Of a stretch of DNA of 64,000 nt, positions 26,406 to 35,150 are shown piece after piece. Both the position numbers and the translations under genes were made by a program. The notes beneath the pieces were generated by a model, which was not told the DNA's origin, did no database searches, and saw only the letters and a list, made by a program, of their open reading frames with translations. The stretch is from Candidatus Thiodiazotropha endoloripes (GTDB lineage Bacteria; Pseudomonadota; Gammaproteobacteria; Chromatiales; Chromatiaceae): the NCBI RefSeq assembly GCF_001708965.1, contig NZ_LVJW01000008.1, positions 1 to 64,000 on the forward strand, read 5' to 3'. How positions within the stretch are numbered: position 1 is the first letter of the stretch; each line of letters opens with the position of its first letter.

Positions 26406-26442
26406 AATCACACCTGAAGGTTCCAATCAGGAGGTGTCGAGC

Positions 26443-26967
26443 ATGTCTGCATCACAGAAGAGAATCGGCGACGACCTGCCCCGGGAGTTCTCGCTATCGG
26501 TGATTATGCAAAAGTCACCCAGCGCCAATCGGTGGCAGTCCTTTCAATGGGAAGCCGTAGGTGTGCTGGCAGCCGCTAAAGCGAATGCGGCCAATCCTCA
26601 ACATGCGGAGATGATTTACCAACAGCAGGAGACCAGCCGATACCTCCACGCCGGTTTCAAGCTCAGGCTGCATGAGGATGAGTGCGAAAGCTATTACCAC
26701 AATCTGCTCTCTGCAAATCCCTGCTGTTATGTGGTTGCCGATATGTCGGATGATGGTACACCGACACCGTTCATGGTGAGTTTCAGTTTTGATGAGGCTC
26801 ACGCCTATCTGGAGGGTGATGAGGCAATCTACGCCGTTCCGGTTCCTGCCGAGATCTATCAATGGGCTGAGGCCTTCGTACTGGCCCACTATGTGCCAAC
26901 CAAGCGCAGCAAGCGCAAACGGGCGGATTGGCGCAAGCCTGAGGGGGGGTCCCATGGAGCGCGATGA
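26443..26967 (+). CDS. DUF3305 domain protein of formate dehydrogenase cluster
   Basis: 174 residues from ATG 26443, preceded by AGGAGGTG; frames further upstream cross the promoter. Begins with SLSVIMQKSPSANRWQSFQWEAVGVL, typical of DUF3305, a small cytosolic family found beside fdh genes in proteobacteria. No metal-binding motif beyond a CC pair (NPCCYVVAD). The function is not established; a maturation or assembly role for formate dehydrogenase is assumed from constant linkage. Overlaps the DUF3306 gene by 14 bp. Confidence 0.85.
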   Translation: MSASQKRIGDDLPREFSLSVIMQKSPSANRWQSFQWEAVGVLAAAKANAANPQHAEMIYQQQETSRYLHAGFKLRLHEDECESYYHNLLSANPCCYVVADMSDDGTPTPFMVSFSFDEAHAYLEGDEAIYAVPVPAEIYQWAEAFVLAHYVPTKRSKRKRADWRKPEGGSHGAR

Positions 26968-27487
26968 AAAAAAGCCTCTGGATGAGCTGCGAAGCCACCG
27001 TGATGAGGGTTTTATCCGGCGCTGGTCGGATCGAAAACTGGCCTCTCAGCAACCTCTGGTTGAACAGGTCGAAGTGGAACATCCGGCGGAACAACCCTGT
27101 GATGAGGATATGCCACCCCTGGAGTCGCTCAACGACTCCTCCGACTACAGCGGTTTTCTCTCTCCCAAAGTCTCAGAACCGTTACGCAAGATGGCCTTGC
27201 GCAAACTCTTCCACGGCACGGATTTCAATCTCTGTGACGGCCTGGATGACTATGCGGAGGACTTTACCACGTTCGAAGCCCTTGGGGATGTGATTACCGC
27301 CGATCTGAGGCATCAGCTTGAGTTGCAAGAGCAGAAAGAGGCGGAGCAGCAGGCGCTGGCCGAGGCGGAACCGGTTGAATCCGCAACAGCTGCAGTGGAG
27401 AGCAAGGATGAAAACTCACCAGAGGATCCGCGTCCGCTTGCTGAACAACAACCATCCGATGATGACAATCGAGAGAGCCCCGCATGA
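26954..27487 (+). CDS. DUF3306 domain protein of formate dehydrogenase cluster
   Basis: 177 residues from ATG 26954 with a G-rich ribosome binding site (GAGGGGGGG). Core FIRRWSDRKL, then SLNDSSDYSGFLSPKVSEPLRKMALRKLFHGTDFN, then DGLDDYAEDFTTFEALGDVITADLRHQL: the DUF3306 pattern. The C-terminal 50 residues are acidic and low-complexity. Function unknown; always near DUF3305 and fdh genes. Its stop overlaps the next ATG by four bases. Confidence 0.85.
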   Translation: MERDEKKPLDELRSHRDEGFIRRWSDRKLASQQPLVEQVEVEHPAEQPCDEDMPPLESLNDSSDYSGFLSPKVSEPLRKMALRKLFHGTDFNLCDGLDDYAEDFTTFEALGDVITADLRHQLELQEQKEAEQQALAEAEPVESATAAVESKDENSPEDPRPLAEQQPSDDDNRESPA

Positions 27488-29094
27488 ACGAGACGAACAA
27501 CAACACCATTCAACAGATTAATCATCAGGCCCGGCGAGAGGCCCAGGCCGCCATGGGGCGGGTGAGAATTGAAGCCACAGGGCTGGTCAATTACCAGAGT
27601 CGCGGACGCTTGGCAGTGATCGGTGATCATCGGGCGATGGAGATTGCCCCGAGTCTGGGTGATCGTCTGCACCCCATGGTCATTCTCACCGCCGGTGCCG
27701 AAGAGCCGGGTGTTCCGCTGCTGCCGCTGGGAGGGCGGTCGATTGAGATCGATGGTTATCTGGGGGATTTCAAGATCCATCTCGGTGAGGCGGGGCAGGC
27801 CAATTATGAGCTTCTGGCGGTGGATCTGGTCCTTGATCTGTCAACTGAGCCCCTGTTGGATCGGGCCATGACACCGCCTGGTTATTTCCACTGTGCCGGG
27901 GATGATGCTGAACTGGATCAGGTGATTGGTGCGTTGGGAGAGATGAAAGGGCAGTTCGAAAAGCCCCGCTATTTCGATTACGACCCGCAGATCTGCGCCC
28001 ATGGTCGATCGGGAAAAACCGCCTGTAGCCGCTGTCTCGATGTCTGTCCCGCAGAAGCTATCACCAGCCTGTCTGAGACCATCGAGGTGAATGCCTATCT
28101 CTGTCAAGGCGGGGGTGCCTGTGCCACGGTCTGCCCGAGCGGTGCAATACGCTATGTCTACCCCAGCGTAAAGGACACCCTGGAGCGATTGCGAAAACTG
28201 CTCACCGTTTACCGTGATGCAGGCGGGATGGATCCACTGCTGCTGATCACCGGGGAGAGCGATCAACCCTTTACAGAACCGGCGACGGGCAATCACCTGG
28301 TGATGCAGGTGGAAGAGCTGGCCAGTGTGGGGCTGGAGGTCTGGCTCTCGGCCCTGGCCTATGGCGCCAGGGCGGTCTGGCTGGTGGATCGTCAGGAGAT
28401 GTCAGCCGGGGTGAGTGATGCCCTGCAGCAGCAATTGACCACCGCTGAAGAGATTCTGACTGCCATGGGCTATCCTGCCGGGGTGATCAGACTGACCCAG
28501 GCGGACCAGGTTGAAGACCTTTCGCTGATGCCTGAGCTGGAAACAGCCGGTTTTTCCGGACTTGGGGATAAACGTCAGACCGCCTTTCTGGCGATCGATC
28601 ACCTCTACAGTCAGGCAACACAAGCCAAACCTGTGGCCAGTCTGAGTCAGGGCGCTCCCTTTGGCAGTGTCACGGTATCCAGCCACGCCTGCACCCTCTG
28701 TCTCTCCTGTGTCGGTGTCTGCCCGGGGAAAGCGCTGCAGAGCGGTTCGGGGGAGCAGCCGCAACTTCGTTTTGTCGAGGCCAACTGCCTGCAGTGTGGT
28801 CTCTGCACCAGCACCTGCCCCGAGGATGCGATCCAAATTACCCCCAGACTGTTGTTCGATGCTGAGAGCAGAAAGCTGCCGCATACCCTGCACGAAGAGC
28901 AGCCATTTCACTGCGTCTCCTGTGGCAAACCCTTCGCGACCCGCTCGGTGATCGAGAAGATGCGCAGCCGACTCAGTGACCACTACATGTTTCAAAATGA
29001 ACGGGCAATCAGGCGTCTGAGTCTCTGTGATGAGTGCCGTGTGGTTGATATTGCCCAAGACCCGGACGCGATGGATGGACAGATTCGCCAATAA
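27484..29094 (+). CDS. Polyferredoxin-like 4Fe-4S protein of formate dehydrogenase cluster
   Basis: 536 residues, ATG overlapping the DUF3306 stop. Four 4Fe-4S motifs: CSRCLDVCPAEAI and CQGGGACATVCPSGAI in the middle, CTLCLSCVGVCPGKAL and CLQCGLCTSTCPEDAI in the last third, then an extra CVSCGKPF...CDECR zinc-ribbon-like pair near the C-terminus. No signal peptide, so cytosolic. The family accompanies DUF3305/3306 and fdhA in proteobacteria; an electron-transfer or Fe-S/cofactor maturation role is presumed. It is not the FdhB subunit, which is encoded at 33060. Confidence 0.88.
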   Translation: MNETNNNTIQQINHQARREAQAAMGRVRIEATGLVNYQSRGRLAVIGDHRAMEIAPSLGDRLHPMVILTAGAEEPGVPLLPLGGRSIEIDGYLGDFKIHLGEAGQANYELLAVDLVLDLSTEPLLDRAMTPPGYFHCAGDDAELDQVIGALGEMKGQFEKPRYFDYDPQICAHGRSGKTACSRCLDVCPAEAITSLSETIEVNAYLCQGGGACATVCPSGAIRYVYPSVKDTLERLRKLLTVYRDAGGMDPLLLITGESDQPFTEPATGNHLVMQVEELASVGLEVWLSALAYGARAVWLVDRQEMSAGVSDALQQQLTTAEEILTAMGYPAGVIRLTQADQVEDLSLMPELETAGFSGLGDKRQTAFLAIDHLYSQATQAKPVASLSQGAPFGSVTVSSHACTLCLSCVGVCPGKALQSGSGEQPQLRFVEANCLQCGLCTSTCPEDAIQITPRLLFDAESRKLPHTLHEEQPFHCVSCGKPFATRSVIEKMRSRLSDHYMFQNERAIRRLSLCDECRVVDIAQDPDAMDGQIRQ

Positions 29095-29141
29095 AATCGC
29101 CAATGCTTCACCATTCGATTCCCCTTTTGTCATTTTTTTAC

Positions 29142-29160
29142 CCGTGGATCTGGTCCACGG
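29142..29160. repeat. Inverted repeat overlapping the internal sigma-54 promoter
   Basis: CCGTGGA at 29142-29148 and TCCACGG at 29154-29160 with a five-base loop. No T-run follows, so it is a poor terminator; the right arm overlaps the -24 element. Confidence 0.5.
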
Positions 29161-29166
29161 CTTGCA
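29151..29166 (+). promoter_or_regulatory. Internal sigma-54-like promoter before torD-like gene
   Basis: TGGTCCA-CGGC-TTGCA: perfect -12 half, TGG in the -24 half, exact GG-N10-GC spacing, 25 bp before the ATG. It would boost the chaperone, fdhA and downstream genes over the three upstream accessory genes. Confidence 0.65.
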
Positions 29167-29190
29167 ATTGCTATCTCCGAGGAGCGTGTG

Positions 29191-29856
29191 ATGAATGACC
29201 TGAGCCACAGGACGCAAAACAACTCAACAAACAACCAGTGGACATCTGAAGAGGCAGCCTATGCCGGTGAGGCGATCTGCCTGGATGAAGAGCAGCAGTG
29301 TCGGGTCGGTGCCTATGGCATGTTGGCTCAACTGCTCAGGAATCCACCGGATCAGCAGGTGCTGAGTCAGGTTTCGGCATTCACCGGGCTGACTTCGGAG
29401 GTTGATGAGTTGGCTCTGTCGATGACCATGTTGGGACTCTCGGCTGCCAGCTCAAACTGTGGAGCGGTTGACGATGAGTTTCACAATCTGTTTATCGGTA
29501 TGGGTCGGGGAGAGCTTGTGCCATACGGATCCTGGTATCAGACCGGTTTTCTGATGGAGAGGCCATTGGGACGCCTGCGTGATGACCTGGTCCGTTTGGG
29601 CTTTCAACGCCAGCAGGGTGTTACCGAACCGGAAGATCATGTGGCGGCACTGTGTGAAGTGATGGCTATTCTGATTCAGGAATCACAACCCTTTCAGTTG
29701 CAGGCAGAGTTTTTCGAAACCCATATGGCCGGTTGGCTGGAGCGGTTTTTTACGGATTTGAGTGAAGCCAGGTCAGCTGTCTTCTATAAGGCCGTGGGAC
29801 GCTTCGGATCCGCCTATATGGCATTGGAAAAACGATACCTGAATATGACCGTATGA
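29191..29856 (+). CDS. TorD/DmsD-family chaperone
   Basis: 221 residues from ATG 29191 (a GTG directly before it is possible), with GAGGAG upstream. All-helical TorD-family pattern: DDEFHNLFIGMGRGELVPYGSWYQTGFLMERPLGRLRDDL and the EPEDHVAALCEVMAIL signature. These cytosolic chaperones hold the catalytic subunit of DMSO-reductase-family enzymes until the cofactor is inserted and protect its Tat signal. Its client is inferred to be FdhA, whose gene lies 280 bp downstream. Confidence 0.92.
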   Translation: MNDLSHRTQNNSTNNQWTSEEAAYAGEAICLDEEQQCRVGAYGMLAQLLRNPPDQQVLSQVSAFTGLTSEVDELALSMTMLGLSAASSNCGAVDDEFHNLFIGMGRGELVPYGSWYQTGFLMERPLGRLRDDLVRLGFQRQQGVTEPEDHVAALCEVMAILIQESQPFQLQAEFFETHMAGWLERFFTDLSEARSAVFYKAVGRFGSAYMALEKRYLNMTV

Positions 29857-29903
29857 AGTGAAACCAGTAATGATCGAATGACCACCCAACGGAGGAAGAG
29901 TCG

Positions 29904-30116
29904 ATGAAAAAGAAGTCCAGACAAACACCGGATAACCAACGCAGGGCCTTTCTGCAGGGTACCGCCGGAGCTGGTGTCGGTGTGGCCGCCATAGCCGCTC
30001 TTCCCGGTCTGACTGCAGCCTCTCTGGAAGAGGCCAGCGAGGATCAGTCTGAGCATCAGAAAGGATACCGACTGACACCTCATATTGCTGCCTACTACAA
30101 GACCACGATCCGTTGA
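29904..30116 (+). CDS. Formate dehydrogenase region Tat-signal small protein
   Basis: 70 residues with a twin-arginine leader (NQRRAFLQGTAGAGVGVAAIAAL). The mature part is only about 35 residues and ends in HIAAYYKTTIR. Matches the small Tat-associated proteins (TIGR02811 type) that precede fdhA in many proteobacteria. Probably a tiny extra subunit or assembly factor of the periplasmic enzyme; its role is not established. Eighteen bases before fdhA. Confidence 0.88.
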   Translation: MKKKSRQTPDNQRRAFLQGTAGAGVGVAAIAALPGLTAASLEEASEDQSEHQKGYRLTPHIAAYYKTTIR

Positions 30117-30134
30117 GTCATCGAGGGTACCGGA

Positions 30135-33032
30135 ATGAAACTACACAAGATCTCTGACTCTGTAACCGATATCAACAAAGACCCGGCACCATCGAAGCGG
30201 ACGGCCGCTGGTATGACGATGAGTCGTCGCAGTTTTCTGCGCAATTCAGGTTTGATGGCTGGCGGTGCCGCGCTGGCCACAGGTTTTACCCCTGGGATGA
30301 TCAAACGGGCCAAAGCCGCGACGGATGCCGTAGGCGGCCAGGTTGAGTTGAAGAAGACCATCTGTACTCACTGTTCTGTGGGTTGCGGCATCATAGCCGA
30401 GGTGCAGAACGGTGTCTGGACCGGCCAGGAGCCGGCCTTCGATCACCCCTTCAATCTCGGCGCCCATTGCGCCAAAGGGGCCTCGGTCAGAGAGCACGGT
30501 CATGGCGAACGTCGACTGAAATATCCTACCAAGCTGGTCGATGGTAAATGGAAAAGAGTCTCCTGGGAGCAGGCGATCAACGAGATCGGCGACAAGATGC
30601 AGGAGATTCGTGAGCAGTCCGGACCCGATTCGGTCTACTGGTTGGGATCGGCCAAACACAATAACGAACAGGCTTATCTGTTCCGTAAGTTTGCCGCCTT
30701 CTGGGGCACCAACAATGTGGATCATCAGGCACGCATCTGTCACTCCACCACCGTAGCCGGTGTTGCCAACACCTGGGGTTACGGCGCGATGACCAACTCC
30801 TACAACGATATTCATAATTCCCAGGCAATTCTTATTATCGGTGGTAATCCTGCCGAGGCTCATCCGGTCTCCCTGCAACATGTCTTCAAGGCCAAAGAGG
30901 AGAACAACGCACCGCTGATCGTTATCGATCCACGCTTCACCCGTACCGCAGCCCATGCGGATCTGTTTCTGCGTTTGCGTCCGGGTACCGATGTGCCGTT
31001 GATCTGGGGCATGCTCTATCACATCTTCAAAAACGGCTGGGAGGATAGAGAGTTCATCCGTCAGCGTGTCTACGGCCTGGAAGAGGTGAAAAAAGAGGTG
31101 GCCAAGTGGACACCCGATGAAGTGGAACGGGTAACCGGTGTGCCTGAGAACCAGGTCTATGCTGCGGCAAAGACCATGTCGGACAACCGACCGGGTACCT
31201 TCATCTGGTGTATGGGTGGCACCCAGCACACCATCGGTAACAACAACACACGCGCCTACTGCACCTTCCAGCTGGCCCTGGGCAATATGGGAGTTTCCGG
31301 CGGTGGTACCAACATCTTTCGTGGACACGACAATGTTCAGGGTGCCACTGACTTCGGTGTGCTCTCCCACACACTGCCCGGTTACTACGGACTCTCAAAA
31401 GGGGCCTGGGGCCACTGGTCCAAAGTGTGGGATGTGGATTATGACTACATCGCAGGGCGCTTCGATCAGGGAAGTTATGAGCAGTCCAAGGGTAAGGATG
31501 TTCCCGTGATGAACACCAAGGGGATACCGGTATCCCGCTGGATCGACGGTGTTCTGGAAGAGAAGGGTAACATTGCACAGAAGGATAATGTGCGGGCGAT
31601 GGTGCTCTGGGGACATGCACCGAACAGTCAGACCCGCGGTCCGGAGATGAAGAAGGCGATGGAGAAGCTGGACATGATGGTGATCATTGATCCCTATCCC
31701 ACCGTCTCTGCCGTGATGCATGATCGAACCGACGGTGTCTATCTGCTGCCGGCGGCAACCCAGTTCGAAACCTATGGTTCGGTGACCGCTTCAAACCGTT
31801 CCCTGCAGTGGCGGGACAAAGTGATCGAGCCAATGTTCGAGTCTTTGCCTGACCATACCATCATGTATCGGATGGCGAACAAACTTGGCTTTGCCAACGA
31901 ACTGTTCAAGAACATCAAGGTGACCAACGATGAACCGCTGATCGAGGATATCACCCGGGAGTTCAACAAAGGCATGTGGACCATCGGCTATACCGGCCAG
32001 AGTCCTGAGCGGATGAAGAAACAACAGCAGTACTGGGGCACCTTCGACTATACCTCACTGCTCGCTGAGGGTGGTCCCTGTGATGGTGAATTCTACGGTC
32101 TGCCCTGGCCCTGTTGGGGAACCGCTGAGATGGGACATCCTGGAACACCGAATCTCTATGACACCAGTAAACCGGTGGCAAAGGGCGGCCTGACTTTCAG
32201 GGCCAGGTTCGGAGTGGAGCGCAACGGGGTCAGCCTGCTGGCGGACGGTGCCTATTCCAGAGGCTCGGAGATCAAGGACGGCTATCCGGAATTTACCGAC
32301 AAACTGCTGAAGAAGCTTGGTTGGTGGAACGATCTGACTCCTGAGGAGCAAGCTCTTGCTGAGGGCAAGAACTGGAAGACCGACCGCTCCGGCGGCATCC
32401 AGCGGGTCGCGATCAAACATGGCTGTGCACCCTTCGGAAACGCCAAGGCCCGTACCGTGGTCTGGACCTTCCCCGATCCGGTACCGATTCATCGGGAGCC
32501 ACTCTATACCAGCCGCAGGGATCTGGTTGAGAAGTATCCCACCTATGAAGACCGCAAGTCCTTCTATCGTCTGCCGGTACGTTACGGATCGATCCAGGCG
32601 AAGGACTACTCGAAGGACTACCCGATCATTCTCACCTCGGGGCGTCTGGTTGAGTATGAAGGTGGCGGCGATGAAACCCGCTCCAACGCCTGGCTGGCCG
32701 AACTGCAGCAGGATATGTTTGTCGAGATGCATCCGAGGGATGCCAACAACGCCGGGGTCAAGGATGGCGATGATGTCTGGCTGGAAGGTGCCGAAGGCGC
32801 AAAGATCAAGGTTAAAGCCATGGTAACCCGCAGAGTTGGCTCCGGTGTGGCCTTCATGCCGTTCCATTTCGGTGGCCATTTCCTGGGCAAGGATCTGCGC
32901 GACAAGTATCCCGAAGGGGCCGATCCCTATGTGCTGGGCGAAGCCTGTAACACGGCCATGACCTACGGCTACGACTCCGTTACACAGATGCAGGAAACCA
33001 AGTGCAGCCTGTGTCGCATCACGAAAGCCTGA
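30135..33032 (+). CDS. fdhA: Formate dehydrogenase catalytic subunit, cysteine type
   Basis: 965 residues. Twin-arginine signal (SRRSFLRNSG, Arg31-Arg32), so the enzyme faces the periplasm. One 4Fe-4S cluster from Cys77, Cys80, Cys84 and Cys112. The metal ligand is Cys202 followed by His203 (ARICHSTTVAG), encoded by TGT, so this is a cysteine rather than selenocysteine enzyme. Bis-MGD domains follow, ending in a MopB C-terminal domain (EYEGGGDETRSNAWLAELQ). Oxidises formate to CO2 and passes electrons to the Fe-S subunit. Whether the metal is Mo or W is not readable, but the linked tup operon favours tungsten capability. Confidence 0.96.
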   Translation: MKLHKISDSVTDINKDPAPSKRTAAGMTMSRRSFLRNSGLMAGGAALATGFTPGMIKRAKAATDAVGGQVELKKTICTHCSVGCGIIAEVQNGVWTGQEPAFDHPFNLGAHCAKGASVREHGHGERRLKYPTKLVDGKWKRVSWEQAINEIGDKMQEIREQSGPDSVYWLGSAKHNNEQAYLFRKFAAFWGTNNVDHQARICHSTTVAGVANTWGYGAMTNSYNDIHNSQAILIIGGNPAEAHPVSLQHVFKAKEENNAPLIVIDPRFTRTAAHADLFLRLRPGTDVPLIWGMLYHIFKNGWEDREFIRQRVYGLEEVKKEVAKWTPDEVERVTGVPENQVYAAAKTMSDNRPGTFIWCMGGTQHTIGNNNTRAYCTFQLALGNMGVSGGGTNIFRGHDNVQGATDFGVLSHTLPGYYGLSKGAWGHWSKVWDVDYDYIAGRFDQGSYEQSKGKDVPVMNTKGIPVSRWIDGVLEEKGNIAQKDNVRAMVLWGHAPNSQTRGPEMKKAMEKLDMMVIIDPYPTVSAVMHDRTDGVYLLPAATQFETYGSVTASNRSLQWRDKVIEPMFESLPDHTIMYRMANKLGFANELFKNIKVTNDEPLIEDITREFNKGMWTIGYTGQSPERMKKQQQYWGTFDYTSLLAEGGPCDGEFYGLPWPCWGTAEMGHPGTPNLYDTSKPVAKGGLTFRARFGVERNGVSLLADGAYSRGSEIKDGYPEFTDKLLKKLGWWNDLTPEEQALAEGKNWKTDRSGGIQRVAIKHGCAPFGNAKARTVVWTFPDPVPIHREPLYTSRRDLVEKYPTYEDRKSFYRLPVRYGSIQAKDYSKDYPIILTSGRLVEYEGGGDETRSNAWLAELQQDMFVEMHPRDANNAGVKDGDDVWLEGAEGAKIKVKAMVTRRVGSGVAFMPFHFGGHFLGKDLRDKYPEGADPYVLGEACNTAMTYGYDSVTQMQETKCSLCRITKA

Positions 33033-33059
33033 GCGCGGGTTTAACAGAGGATATACGAC

Positions 33060-33689
33060 ATGGCACGAATGAAATTCTATTGTGATCCTGAACGTTGCAT
33101 CGAATGTAACGCCTGTGTGACTGCCTGTAAAAATGAAAACGAGGTTCCCTGGGGAGTCAATCGTCGTCGGGTAGTGACCATCAACGACGGGGATGAGGGA
33201 GAGCGTTCCCTCTCGGTTGCCTGCATGCACTGTTCCGACGCACCCTGTGCAACTGTCTGTCCGGTGGATTGTTTCTATACCACCCAGGATGGTGTGGTGC
33301 TGCACGATAAAGACATCTGTATCGGTTGCGGTTACTGCTTCTACGCCTGTCCTTTCGGCGCACCTCAATTTCCGGAAGATGGCGCCTTCGCCACCCGTGG
33401 CAAGATGGACAAATGCACCTTCTGCGCCGGTGGTCCGGAGTCGGACAACAGCTCGGATGAGCATCGTAAATATGGCTCGAACCGACTTGCTGAAGGTAAG
33501 TTGCCACTGTGTGCAGAGATGTGTTCCACCAAAGCCCTGCTTGCCGGTGATGCGGATGTGATCTCCGACGTCTATCGCAGTCGCATCATCAACCGCAGTG
33601 CCAGTGTGATGGCCCGGGGTGTCTCCTATCGGGAGTCCTCATTCAGGGCACCGAAAAACATGAGCGGTAAAAGCAGCTCAAAAGAGTGA
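33060..33689 (+). CDS. fdhB: Formate dehydrogenase Fe-S subunit
   Basis: 209 residues, ATG 33060 after GAGGATATACGAC. Four ferredoxin-type clusters: CIECNACVTACK, CMHCSDAPCATVCPVDC, CIGCGYCFYACP and the split CTFC...CAEMC. This is the DMSO reductase/FDH beta-type electron conduit. No own Tat signal; it should ride with FdhA. Lies 27 bp after fdhA. No C-terminal transmembrane anchor, unlike E. coli FdnH, so membrane contact must come from the cytochrome subunit. Confidence 0.95.
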   Translation: MARMKFYCDPERCIECNACVTACKNENEVPWGVNRRRVVTINDGDEGERSLSVACMHCSDAPCATVCPVDCFYTTQDGVVLHDKDICIGCGYCFYACPFGAPQFPEDGAFATRGKMDKCTFCAGGPESDNSSDEHRKYGSNRLAEGKLPLCAEMCSTKALLAGDADVISDVYRSRIINRSASVMARGVSYRESSFRAPKNMSGKSSSKE

Positions 33690-33998
33690 TAAGGATAAAG
33701 TTCTCAATAAATCGTAGGGTGCGGCCTCGCCGCACCTTGCAGTATTGAGTGACCTGGCAGGGTTTAATCGTCAATTTGTTGCTTTTAAAACGCAGGCTCC
33801 AGGAGGTTCTGATTGATCTGAAGAGAGTTACCCCAAGCTAGGCCGGAATCGGGAAAATCGATCAGATGGATTCGGCGCTCTTTACTATGACCGATTTTCA
33901 AGAGACCACATAAACGGTTTTATTTAAAAATAACTGATGGGTGCAGGCTGGAGATATCACTTCAATCACCTGCTTACCAACCATCAGTAAAAACAGAT
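33690..33998. other. 309-bp gap between fdhB and the cytochrome b gene
   Basis: Contains the hairpin at 33718-33736 and otherwise nothing recognisable. A separate promoter for the cytochrome genes may exist here, but I see no clear sigma-54 or FNR site. Confidence 0.45.
33718..33736. repeat. Hairpin GGTGCGGC-CTC-GCCGCACC after fdhB
   Basis: Eight-base perfect arms with a three-base loop. The flanks GTAGGGTGCGGC resemble a common intergenic repeat of gammaproteobacteria. No T-run follows, so it may attenuate rather than terminate. Confidence 0.6.
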
Positions 33999-35150
33999 AT
34001 GCGTTTATTCACATTGATGAGCGGACTAAACAAAAACCAGGCCACCAGGATGAGGTTAATGATTAATAACAGTGAGAGGACAAGTCGCTATATGGGGCGC
34101 ATCTCATTTACCGGGTTACTGGTATTCCTGCTGCTCTACAGCCTGCCTCTCGAGATCATTGCAGAGACCAAGAGCAGCCGGGAAATGCCTTCCGTGATGG
34201 TACTTAACCCTGCTTCAGAGTTATGGCGGGATGTACGTCAGAGAGAGGGGAGTAATATCGGTAACTCCCAGGTGCGGGGTGTCGATAGCGGTGTTTTGAT
34301 CAATGCCTATGGGGATACCTGGCGTAAGTTCCGTATGCAGCAATTGATACCGATCGGCGGTTCGATACTGGCTGGTGTGTTTATCCTGTTGGGTATCTTC
34401 TACATGATCAGAGGCAAGGTGCCAATCGAAGGCGGCCCATCGGATCGTAAACTGTTTCGATATACCACCTATGAACGGATGATCCACTGGTTTGTGGCCT
34501 CGATTTTTCTGTTTCTTGCAATCAGTGGACTGATTCTTCTGTTTGGCAGACCGGTGCTGATTCCGCTGATGGGCAAGGAGGCGTTTTCTATCTTGGCATC
34601 GGCCTGCAAAGAGGGACACAACCTGATGGGACCCCTGTTTCTAATCGCCGTGGTACTGATCTTTTTCCGCTTCGTCAGACGCAATATCTACCAACGAGGC
34701 GATCTGAGTTGGTTGCTGCGGGGCGGGGGGATCATCGGTAGCAAACATGTGCCGTCCAATTTTTTCAATATGGGCGAAAAAAGCATGTTCTGGTTGCTGA
34801 TCCTAGTCGGTGGTCTGATCATCGCTTCAGGCCTTGTATTGGTGTTTCCACTGTTTGGTCAGGGAAGAGAGTGGATGGAACTCGCTCATGTGGCCCATGC
34901 ACTTGGGGCACTGTTGATGATTGTGGTGATCATGGGACACATCTATATCGGTTCAGTAGGCATGGAGGGCGCATTGGAAGGCATGACTACCGGTTATTGT
35001 GATCTTAACTGGGCCAAGGAGCATCATGACCATTGGGCAACCGAAGTGATCGAGCGGGGAGAGGATCTCTCCAATGATGAGGTGGAGAGACTAAGACGCA
35101 GTGAGCCGCCGGGCCGTATCCAGCTGGACCTTCAGGAGCATGGCAAATGA
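33999..35150 (+). CDS. fdhC: Formate dehydrogenase cytochrome b556 subunit
   Basis: 383 residues from the first ATG; starts at 34017, 34050 or 34092 are possible. N-terminal hydrophobic signal/anchor (FTGLLVFLLLYSLPLEIIAE), a periplasmic stretch of about 55 residues, then a four-helix cytochrome b domain with haem-ligand pattern YERMIHWFVASIFLFLAISG, a histidine in CKEGHNLMGPLFL and later histidines in HVAHALGALLMIVVIMGH. The FdnI/FdoI-type gamma subunit passes electrons from the Fe-S subunit to quinone. The long N-terminal extension is common in non-enteric forms. ATG of the next gene overlaps its stop. Confidence 0.92.
   Translation: MRLFTLMSGLNKNQATRMRLMINNSERTSRYMGRISFTGLLVFLLLYSLPLEIIAETKSSREMPSVMVLNPASELWRDVRQREGSNIGNSQVRGVDSGVLINAYGDTWRKFRMQQLIPIGGSILAGVFILLGIFYMIRGKVPIEGGPSDRKLFRYTTYERMIHWFVASIFLFLAISGLILLFGRPVLIPLMGKEAFSILASACKEGHNLMGPLFLIAVVLIFFRFVRRNIYQRGDLSWLLRGGGIIGSKHVPSNFFNMGEKSMFWLLILVGGLIIASGLVLVFPLFGQGREWMELAHVAHALGALLMIVVIMGHIYIGSVGMEGALEGMTTGYCDLNWAKEHHDHWATEVIERGEDLSNDEVERLRRSEPPGRIQLDLQEHGK

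Noticed and set aside
30735-30745. Possible selenocysteine in FdhA
   Set aside because: The metal-ligand codon (residue 202) is TGT, cysteine, and the frame has no internal TGA.
30246-33464. Antisense open frames of 374 and 469 residues over fdhA and fdhB
   Set aside because: The sense frame is an unmistakable formate dehydrogenase with all motifs; the antisense frames match no family and reflect codon bias.
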